From an uncultured Muribaculaceae bacterium (lineage in GTDB: Bacteria > Bacteroidota > Bacteroidia > Bacteroidales > Muribaculaceae), in the NCBI GenBank assembly GCA_910579605.1, contig CAJTUG010000004.1, positions 49,624-63,037 of the forward strand: a stretch of DNA of 13,414 bases. Reading direction: 5' to 3'. This document shows, in pieces, positions 1-5,431 of the stretch (positions are counted from its first letter, which is position 1; every line of letters starts with the position of its first letter). The translations under genes were made by a program, and so were the position numbers. The notes under the pieces were generated by a model, which did not search any database, had not been told where the DNA came from, and saw only the letters and a list, made by a program, of their open reading frames with translations.

Positions 1-2
1 GC

Positions 3-347
3 AAAAATAAAAAAAGATTCCCACACGAGCAAATCTCCACTATAGTCACATTGGTCCCATGGAAGCATCATGTGGAAATAATTTCAAAATGTGAGTCTAT
101 CGAAGAAGCGGTATTCTATATTAAACTTACCGTTGCCGAGTCTTTGTCGAAACAGGGATTGATGAATTGCATTAAAGCCAATCTATTCGTTACCAGAGGA
201 GGTGCGGTTACTAATTTCAAGGATAAATTGCACCTCCCCCAAGCTCAATTGGCTCAGGAAATAACGCGCGGTAATTATGATTTCAGCTTTGTCCATGTCC
301 CTGTGGAATATACTGAGCGAGGACAAAGGCAAATACTCGGGCGATGA
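3..347 (+). pseudogene. Truncated DUF1016/YhcG-like (PDDEXK nuclease family) gene remnant
   Basis: The reading frame is open from the left edge (codons from position 3) to TGA at 345-347, so the 5' end lies outside the window. The TTG at 51 is an internal codon, not a convincing start. The translation resembles the N-terminal domain of DUF1016/YhcG proteins: a VPWKHHVEI segment matching the family's 'W-x-H' motif, then IEEAVFYIK, RGGAVTNFKDKL, QLAQEI and NYDFSFV in the expected order. In intact members the sequence continues after 'EYxE' into a nucleic-acid-binding/PDDEXK nuclease half. Here it stops after about 15 further unrelated residues, and a convergent gene ends 41 bases downstream. 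I read this as a remnant broken at the domain boundary, so no nuclease activity is expected. YhcG-like proteins are often linked to restriction or mobile regions. Identity rests on remembered family motifs; truncation is seen directly. Confidence 0.6.
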
Positions 348-388
348 GGCTCCGATAGCCCGACACCTGTACTACATGTAGCAGACTC

Positions 389-688
389 TTATTGTACCGA
401 TTTTATCTGCATGATTTTTGTCTCGAACTCATCGTTTGAGACTATAGACCTTTTTTTTGCCTTTGTTTTGTAGGTATTTATAGTATTTACCGAATAATTC
501 AGAAACTGAGCTATGTTATTTGTATCGTTGATACCAAGGCGAATCAAGGCAAATATTCTCATTTCAGGCGTCAATATACCATCGGCCGGTTCTTCCGTAT
601 TATTGGACGAGTCGTCAAAAAGGCTGTTGTATTGCTCAATGAATGTCGGGAACAAAGAGAGGAATATTTTATCGAACTCTTTTAGCAT
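389..688 (-). CDS. C-terminal HTH part of interrupted DUF6377-type regulator
   Basis: These 99 codons lie in the same frame as the gene upstream of them (698-2101) and are separated from it by one TAA and three sense codons. Residues 1-25 (KEFDKIFLSLFPTFIEQYNS) resemble the segment that precedes the DNA-binding part in DUF6377 proteins. Residues about 40-80, with LTPEMRIFALIRLGI and IAQFLNYSVNTINTYKTKAKKR, form a LuxR-like helix-turn-helix. The region therefore belongs at the end of one protein of about 570 residues. It could be expressed alone from ATG 688, where only an A/G-rich stretch (AAAAAGAGAAG) precedes the start and no clear promoter is visible. If so, it would be a soluble DNA-binding domain without its membrane sensor. 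It could also be a dead 3' fragment. The codons downstream of the stop look intact, which suggests that the break is recent, tolerated, or a sequencing error. Confidence 0.65.
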   Translation of the reverse strand: MLKEFDKIFLSLFPTFIEQYNSLFDDSSNNTEEPADGILTPEMRIFALIRLGINDTNNIAQFLNYSVNTINTYKTKAKKRSIVSNDEFETKIMQIKSVQ

Positions 689-697
689 CTTCTCTTT

Positions 698-700
698 TTA
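698..700 (-). other. In-frame TAA interrupting the regulator
   Basis: Reading the minus strand, the codons run ATA AGG GTC TAA AAA GAG AAG ATG CTA, so one stop separates two halves in the same frame with nothing missing. One base change from AAA, GAA or CAA would create this TAA. Read through it, the gene would encode about 570 residues, close to what I recall as usual for the family. Confidence 0.85.
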
Positions 701-2101
701 GACCCTTATATGAGAGAGTGGGAACATCCTTGACAAGTCATATGGCTGCTTTGCCGTTAATTTCAGATTGACGATTTTGTACAATGACTCAATTCTCTTA
801 ATATACTCGGATATGAGATAGAATACATATCCGAGATATTTATCTTTGATCTTGATACTCTCCCTCAACCGTGTATTGAGATTACGCAGTTGCAGATTGA
901 CCTCCGATATTTCGGAATTCTGTTTGCTGATTTCGTCGTTCTTTTTCTTGATTTCTATATTATGGCTGCTGATTTCCTTGTTCCGTTGTTTTATTTCTTC
1001 ATTTTGGCGGCTTATTATTTCTGACGATTTCTTTAAAAGATGATTTTTATGGCGGATATTGAAGAACAGTATTACAATGACTATAACGAAGGCCACAGTT
1101 ATTGTCAGGATAATCCACAGATTATCTCTCTCATCCTTTATTGAAGTATACCTCGAAGCCTCTATCAAAGACAAGGCTCTACCGATTTCGGCCTTTCTTT
1201 GAGGCGCATTATAACTCTCGGCGTCTTCTAATGCGACATGTACGTATTTGGCGGCGCGGCCGATATCACCCCTGCCGAAAAGTTCATAGGCCAGAAAATG
1301 CTTGGAAGTTGTCTCGCGGGTGGCAGACGTTATATCTAATATTGCAGACTCCGCCTTGTACATCAGTCCTTTCTCAGTCTGGTTGTCGGAAAGATACAGG
1401 TCTCCCAACATCGAATAAATCATAGCCTTTAAAGATGGCGTGATGTTGCGGCGACCAACGATTTCTGAAAACACCGCGATACGCTCTTCGCGGTTTTGCC
1501 TGTATCCATGAAGAAAATAAGTTGCCAATTGAGACGCAAATGACCCCGGAGTCGCTATATTATATGCAGAGTCGGCATAGATCCGAGACATTTTAGCGTA
1601 ATCATCCTCGTACTTTTCGCTTGTGAAATTGCTTAGATCTGAATACAGACGAGCTGCAAGCACATACGTCTCAGCCTTGAGCGAGTCGCTGGCATTGGCA
1701 AAAGTATTGCTGTTCAGAACTTTTACAGCATTGGTAAAATCGCCTTTCGACATATATGCAAATATATTATCATATTTTGCTGTCGCTGTTATTTCCGGAT
1801 TGCCGATTAATTCTGCGAGTGCAAGCTCCTTATTGACGTATATCCGGGCTGAGTCACTCTGATAACTTTTATATGCATTGAAAAGATCATGGTAAGCCTT
1901 GAATTTCCCGGCCATGTCGCCCGTATGAATCGCCCGTTCTATCCTTGTCAGACTGTCAATTTCATGTTCATGTTTCATATAGTATGTATCACGTCTTTCA
2001 ATGACGTGGTCAAGTTCCCGGAGCTTGTCATCAAGAGCTTGCGCACTGGAAACGATACAGGAGACTGTTGCCAAGATAATCAGATATAGAACACGTATCA
2101 T
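698..2101 (-). CDS. Membrane-anchored TPR/coiled-coil sensor part of DUF6377-type regulator, ending at in-frame TAA
   Basis: The 467-residue product starts with a signal/anchor sequence (about 1-20). A helical TPR-like region follows (about 25-315, beginning with the family-typical LDHVIERRDTYYMKHEHEIDSL), then one transmembrane helix (about 328-348), a long coiled coil with repeated EI-x-x-x-N-x-EI units (about 355-415), and the start of the cytoplasmic domain. This order matches DUF6377 proteins, one-component regulators common beside Bacteroidota SusC/SusD loci: a periplasmic TPR sensor tied through the membrane to a LuxR-like HTH. The frame meets TAA at 698-700 just before the HTH, which continues in the same frame at 688. 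The gene follows the GH87 gene by 38 bases on the same strand, so co-transcription is likely; a TATATTTG box close to the start may add a second promoter. The ligand is unknown, but in this setting it would be expected to signal glucan availability. Confidence 0.8.
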   Translation of the reverse strand: MIRVLYLIILATVSCIVSSAQALDDKLRELDHVIERRDTYYMKHEHEIDSLTRIERAIHTGDMAGKFKAYHDLFNAYKSYQSDSARIYVNKELALAELIGNPEITATAKYDNIFAYMSKGDFTNAVKVLNSNTFANASDSLKAETYVLAARLYSDLSNFTSEKYEDDYAKMSRIYADSAYNIATPGSFASQLATYFLHGYRQNREERIAVFSEIVGRRNITPSLKAMIYSMLGDLYLSDNQTEKGLMYKAESAILDITSATRETTSKHFLAYELFGRGDIGRAAKYVHVALEDAESYNAPQRKAEIGRALSLIEASRYTSIKDERDNLWIILTITVAFVIVIVILFFNIRHKNHLLKKSSEIISRQNEEIKQRNKEISSHNIEIKKKNDEISKQNSEISEVNLQLRNLNTRLRESIKIKDKYLGYVFYLISEYIKRIESLYKIVNLKLTAKQPYDLSRMFPLSHIRV

Positions 2102-2109
2102 ATCAGATG

Positions 2110-2117
2110 CAAATATA
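2110..2117 (-). promoter_or_regulatory. Possible -7 box (TATATTTG) just upstream of the regulator
   Basis: The minus strand reads TATATTTG, matching the Bacteroidota -7 consensus TAnnTTTG, and ends 8 bases before ATG 2101. A transcript from it would be nearly leaderless. No TTTG-like -33 element is present at the right distance, so this is weak. It may be a chance match, with the regulator expressed only from the GH87 promoter. Confidence 0.3.
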
Positions 2118-2139
2118 CCACTTTTTGATGAGTGTATAT

Positions 2140-4026
2140 CTATCGAAAGAGAATTTTTCTGCTTTCAGTTCCTTGTTTGACGATATATATACCAGGCTTA
2201 TCGGGCTTGACCACGGCTCGCCCGTATAAATCGAAAAAAATATCCTGTATATAGACTTGTGAGATGACATCATCAATTCCGGATGTATCCACAAAATTGA
2301 AATTGGACGGTATGTCTGACATATATGGCTCGGTCACATCCTCAACATGTATGTTACCGAACAATCCGTTGCCTCTTACCGCCGGGTCTATATTGACACC
2401 GTAGGCATATCCGTCAACCCCGATTATGTTGATGTCGTATAGTTCAAGGTTATTAACAGTCTTACCGGAATTTGACTTTATGGATATGGCGTCGAATCGG
2501 GAATCGTATATGTCAACATCGTGTATCTTTACATTATTCAGGTCATAGGCCCATCCTGCTCCAATCTGAAATGCAGCGGCAGAATCGCCCCAGAATCCGC
2601 CCTGTGTGCCACTGGTACCTTGCTTGGCTCCACAGTTGCGGATGGTAATATCTGAGAACTCGATATATCCGTCTTTTGAGAATCCCGTGCCGTCGAAATC
2701 GCTTACCACACGAGCGCCAGCCTCCATAGCATCATAAATGGCAATATGATGGGCTTTGTTTCTCTGACCTCCAAAAAATCCGAGAGAGGACGCCCGCCAG
2801 TTATTTTCAGCGGTACAATAGGAATATTCATTGTCGGATGCGAAACTGCCGGTGCTCCATGATGCCATGTCGTCATCACCGTTGTTGCGAAAACTGCAAT
2901 GGGTGACAACACAACGGGAGGAGTTGTTTGCAAGATTAATACCGTCGGCATAATTATTACGGAATCGGCAATTCTCAATCCTCAGGTTCTGCGCACCAGT
3001 AATCCAGCCACCACACTCAAAGTGTTCAATCCGGACATCTTTGATGACAGAATTGCTGCCCCATGATCCATTAAGACCTTTGCCTACCTGATAAGATGGA
3101 TTATTGTCGTAGTAGCGCTTGTCGTTGGCTGTGTTTATGCTCACACCCCGGAGCGTCACGTCTGAGACATTGCAATGGATACCTCTCGCGTTATATGTAC
3201 TTCTCGAGTCACTCGGAGTTGAAAAATAAAAATGGGTATACCACATTCCGGCGCCGATAATTTTTGTTCCGGGCGACGTTATGGTAAACTGACGCGGAAA
3301 GTCATAGGTTCCGGCCGGTATATATATCGTTTTGCCGGGGTGAGAGCTTATAAAAGCACTGAGACTGGTAGAATTATCATATCTGACTTTATCTGTCTCC
3401 TGCAAATCTTCAAAAGATACAGGGGCCGGTACCGGCTCGAGCTCCACAAAATCGATGCAGTAATCAATATTATCATCATCGCCTTTGGTCAGCCTCATGT
3501 TTGCACCTGATGGTATGTCTTCTTCGAGAAGGAGATATACCTCATCAAAACGCATTCTCGCGAATTTGTTGTCACCAGGGATATTGTCGGGATACTTTTC
3601 CTGAGAATAAGCGATCCGGGTATACTGCCATGCCCATTTTGAATCCAGCTCGATTGACCGGACATCAAGACCGTCAACCGACAACTGCAGCTTGCCCTTC
3701 TGACCCTTGCCGTCCGGACTATCAGGAATAGAAAAGCGCAAGGTCAGACCTTTTCCGGGCACGTCTGTTACCCACTCCACATAATCACCTTTTTCGGATA
3801 ATACAACGGCCGATTCATTGGATGCCTCGGCCTGCAAAGGCTGTTGTGTATAGTTGTCTTGTGGAGTAAGCAACTTACCATTAGTCCGACACATTCCTTC
3901 CTCGGCCTCATATCTTTGCCAAGGCCGGTCATAATATCCACGCTGAAGATTATCTTCCTCGAATATCACTGATTGGGCTGAGGCGCTTACTGCTGTAGCA
4001 AGCATAATGTACTGAAAAAATTTCAT
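2140..4026 (-). CDS. Secreted GH87-type alpha-1,3-glucanase/mycodextranase with T9SS-like tail
   Basis: The 628-residue product has a signal peptide (1-18, SASA|Q, no lipobox). Residues about 35-200 form a beta-sandwich carbohydrate-binding-like domain (YEAEEG, DYVEWVTDVPGKGLTLRFSIPD). Residues about 205-580 form a right-handed beta-helix of the pectate-lyase type, opening with YIPAGTYDF. GH87 enzymes are endo-acting inverting alpha-1,3-glucanases or mycodextranases with this architecture. The motif ADGIN (Asp361) and the motif NNGDDD (Asp384, Asp385) are 23 and 24 residues apart, the spacing I recall for the catalytic Asp1045/1068/1069 of the Paenibacillus enzyme. Most remembered members read GDDG rather than GDDD. 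Residues about 583-628 (DLYGRAVVKPDKPGIYIVKQG) look like a type IX secretion C-terminal signal, implying surface or extracellular action. The gene is transcribed divergently from the unknown protein, SusC/D and GH97 genes. The beta-helix fold is nearly certain; GH87 is likely. Confidence 0.8.
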   Translation of the reverse strand: MKFFQYIMLATAVSASAQSVIFEEDNLQRGYYDRPWQRYEAEEGMCRTNGKLLTPQDNYTQQPLQAEASNESAVVLSEKGDYVEWVTDVPGKGLTLRFSIPDSPDGKGQKGKLQLSVDGLDVRSIELDSKWAWQYTRIAYSQEKYPDNIPGDNKFARMRFDEVYLLLEEDIPSGANMRLTKGDDDNIDYCIDFVELEPVPAPVSFEDLQETDKVRYDNSTSLSAFISSHPGKTIYIPAGTYDFPRQFTITSPGTKIIGAGMWYTHFYFSTPSDSRSTYNARGIHCNVSDVTLRGVSINTANDKRYYDNNPSYQVGKGLNGSWGSNSVIKDVRIEHFECGGWITGAQNLRIENCRFRNNYADGINLANNSSRCVVTHCSFRNNGDDDMASWSTGSFASDNEYSYCTAENNWRASSLGFFGGQRNKAHHIAIYDAMEAGARVVSDFDGTGFSKDGYIEFSDITIRNCGAKQGTSGTQGGFWGDSAAAFQIGAGWAYDLNNVKIHDVDIYDSRFDAISIKSNSGKTVNNLELYDINIIGVDGYAYGVNIDPAVRGNGLFGNIHVEDVTEPYMSDIPSNFNFVDTSGIDDVISQVYIQDIFFDLYGRAVVKPDKPGIYIVKQGTESRKILFR

Positions 4027-4046
4027 GAGATGTTCTTATTTTGACA

Positions 4047-4054
4047 CAAAATTA
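4047..4054 (-). promoter_or_regulatory. Promoter -7 box for the GH87 gene
   Basis: The minus strand reads TAATTTTG, fitting TAnnTTTG. A GTTTA at 4076-4072 lies 17-18 bases upstream as a possible -33 element, slightly short of the usual 19-21. The start codon at 4026 would then have a leader of about 15 bases, A-rich (AATAAGAACATCTC), as is common in this phylum. Confidence 0.5.
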
Positions 4055-4210
4055 CTCAATTTAGCCCTATATAAACACACCGTCGGCTGTCTGTATCTGA
4101 GAAATATAATGGTTTGCAGTTCTATTATAGTTAAGAATCAAGATGTTATGTGCATTCAAGCCCTTTAAAAATATAATGACAATATTCTCTCTCCATAACC
4201 TATTGTGTTG

Positions 4211-4234
4211 AAAATATGCTATATAACATATTTT
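4211..4234. repeat. Perfect 8-bp inverted repeat in the divergent region
   Basis: AAAATATG (4211-4218) and CATATTTT (4227-4234) are exact reverse complements around an 8-base AT-rich spacer. It could be a dimeric regulator site or an AT-rich chance palindrome; it lies over 110 bases from either promoter. Confidence 0.35.
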
Positions 4235-4290
4235 TGAAGTCTTAGACATTTATTATACGCAATCCGTACACTTTTTAAGATAAAACGCTA

Positions 4291-4343
4291 TTTATGAGGA
4301 TATTAATCATGCGCTGAAAAATTTATCATTATATTCTCATAAA
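4291..4343. repeat. 13-bp inverted repeat abutting the rightward promoter (candidate operator)
   Basis: Left arm TTTATGAGGATAT (4291-4303) and right arm ATATTCTCATAAA (4331-4343) pair at 12 of 13 positions across 27 bases. The right arm ends 4 bases before the presumed -33 element at 4348-4351, the usual place for an activator site. Confidence 0.5.
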
Positions 4344-4347
4344 GGTG

Positions 4348-4379
4348 TTTTCATCAGGAAAATTCCGATTGTAATTTTG
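4348..4379 (+). promoter_or_regulatory. Promoter of the unknown protein/susC/susD/GH97 unit
   Basis: TTTT at 4348-4351, a 20-base spacer, then TAATTTTG at 4372-4379 fits the Bacteroidota pattern TTTG-N19..21-TAnnTTTG with one mismatch. Transcription would begin near 4384, giving a leader of about 60 bases before ATG 4447. No Shine-Dalgarno sequence is seen; the leader end is A/T-rich. Confidence 0.6.
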
Positions 4380-4446
4380 TGCCGTTCGCCAATCATCAGT
4401 CACATGGTGCGGAACACAAACGAATACTAACTTTAAAATTTAGCTC

Positions 4447-5307
4447 ATGAAAAAGTTTACTTTTTTCTTTGGCATGGCTCTTTTAGGTATGAGCACAGCC
4501 AACGCGCAGGATCCGGCTATTGCGAATCCGACACTCGAAGACGGATCGTACATCGTAAAGTACGACATGGAAAACCACAAGTTTGCCGAGAGCAACGATT
4601 TCGAGATTGACGAAACTTTCGTTTTCGCAATCGACGTGACAGGTACACCCTATGTCGACAAACTCGCTGAGACAGGACGCACCCCGGCGGTTATCGGACG
4701 AGGTATGGCCCGAGACATCTATGCCAACAACGACATCAATAAGTTCCCCCACTTTGAGGCCGGGGGCAACCTCGACGGCCGCATGTTCCATATTGAAGGA
4801 AATGTGTACGGCATGTGTTTCAATATCTTCCAGTATGCATCCGGCCTCTACAAAGACGGTCCTCTCGGCTATGTGAGTGCTACAGAGTACGACTGTTGCC
4901 AGCCGGGTGCCGTCACCACATTCGGATGCAATGTATTCCCCTTCGGATATTCCGCCGACAATCAAGGCATCGAATGGTGGGATGCAATCGCGACTCCGAT
5001 CACTACCGTGTGGTTCAACACAGCTCCTTACACCGGTACAAAGACAAGCCCTGATTTTTATTTCGATGACTACACCACTGGAGAGGCCTTCCCCGGTTGC
5101 GCAGACTCGAAAAACTCCGACAAAGGATGGTGCAAACCTGAGTTCTATAAAAACGTGACTTCAGGTATCAACGATGTCATCATCGATAATAATGACAATG
5201 CTCCTGTAGAATACTACAACCTCCAGGGAGTACTTGTCAATAATCCTGAAAATGGCATATATATCCGCCGTCAAGGTACCAAAGCTACCAAGATTGTATT
5301 GAAATAA
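4447..5307 (+). CDS. Secreted protein of unknown function with T9SS-like C-terminal tail
   Basis: I do not recognise the family. The 286-residue product has a clean signal peptide (1-20, TANA|Q) without a lipobox cysteine. The middle part (about 30-235) has six cysteines (124, 150, 151, 161, 218, 229), enough for three disulphides, and many exposed-type aromatics (EWWDA at 176-180, VWFN, FYFDDY), as in glycan-binding beta proteins. Residues about 239-286 (GINDVI, then YYNLQGVLV and NGIYIRRQGTKATKIVLK) match the short T9SS sorting tail frequent in Prevotella and Muribaculaceae and also seen on the GH87. It is first in the rightward operon, ahead of SusC, and no SusE/SusF-like lipoprotein gene follows SusD. 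A role as an exported glycan-binding or accessory protein is inference from position and tail. No catalytic motif is evident. The stem-loop after it may make it more abundant than the transporter. Confidence 0.85.
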   Translation: MKKFTFFFGMALLGMSTANAQDPAIANPTLEDGSYIVKYDMENHKFAESNDFEIDETFVFAIDVTGTPYVDKLAETGRTPAVIGRGMARDIYANNDINKFPHFEAGGNLDGRMFHIEGNVYGMCFNIFQYASGLYKDGPLGYVSATEYDCCQPGAVTTFGCNVFPFGYSADNQGIEWWDAIATPITTVWFNTAPYTGTKTSPDFYFDDYTTGEAFPGCADSKNSDKGWCKPEFYKNVTSGINDVIIDNNDNAPVEYYNLQGVLVNNPENGIYIRRQGTKATKIVLK

Positions 5308-5321
5308 ATACATTTCCGATG

Positions 5322-5346
5322 CCTGACGGCCGACTGTGCCGTCAGG
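5322..5346 (+). terminator. Intercistronic stem-loop between the unknown gene and susC
   Basis: CCTGACGGC (5322-5330) and GCCGTCAGG (5338-5346) form a perfect 9-bp GC-rich stem with a 7-base loop, 15 bases after the stop codon. The following TATTCTTCCCTTTATATTTT is T-rich but not an unbroken T run. It may be a partial terminator or an mRNA-stabilising hairpin. An imperfect -7-like sequence (TATATTTTG, 5359-5367) follows, so susC might also have a weak promoter of its own. Confidence 0.6.
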
Positions 5347-5431
5347 TATTCTTCCCTTTATATTTTGCATATCCGTTATGGTCGCAAATAAAGGAGAGGT
5401 TTCACACCAATGAACCAATCATACCAAAAAC

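Larger units (their letters stand above)
4027..4446. promoter_or_regulatory. Divergent control region of the locus (420 bases, non-coding)
   Basis: No credible gene lies here. The region is AT-rich and separates the GH87/regulator unit from the unknown protein/SusC/SusD/GH97 unit. It contains a -7 box on each strand, an imperfect 13-bp inverted repeat (4291-4343) and a perfect 8-bp inverted repeat (AAAATATG, 8 bases, CATATTTT at 4211-4234). A sequence at 4098-4113 (TGAGAAATATAATGGT) resembles the minus-strand reading of the right arm of the 13-bp repeat (TGAGAATATAATGAT), with one base inserted. This is the obvious place for the locus regulator to bind; binding itself is inference. Confidence 0.6.

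Noticed and set aside
840..1050. Low-complexity repeats in the regulator gene considered as a DNA repeat or CRISPR-like array
   Set aside because: They are the coding sequence of a coiled coil with repeating EI-x-x-x-N units; no conserved repeat/spacer structure exists.
2103..2294. A 63-codon minus-strand ORF overlapping the end of the GH87 gene
   Set aside because: It overlaps the conserved T9SS-like tail of GH87 in another frame and has no features of its own.
4483..4965. A 160-codon minus-strand ORF inside the unknown secreted protein gene
   Set aside because: It lies wholly antisense to a gene with a signal peptide, promoter and sorting tail; its length reflects codon bias of the real gene.
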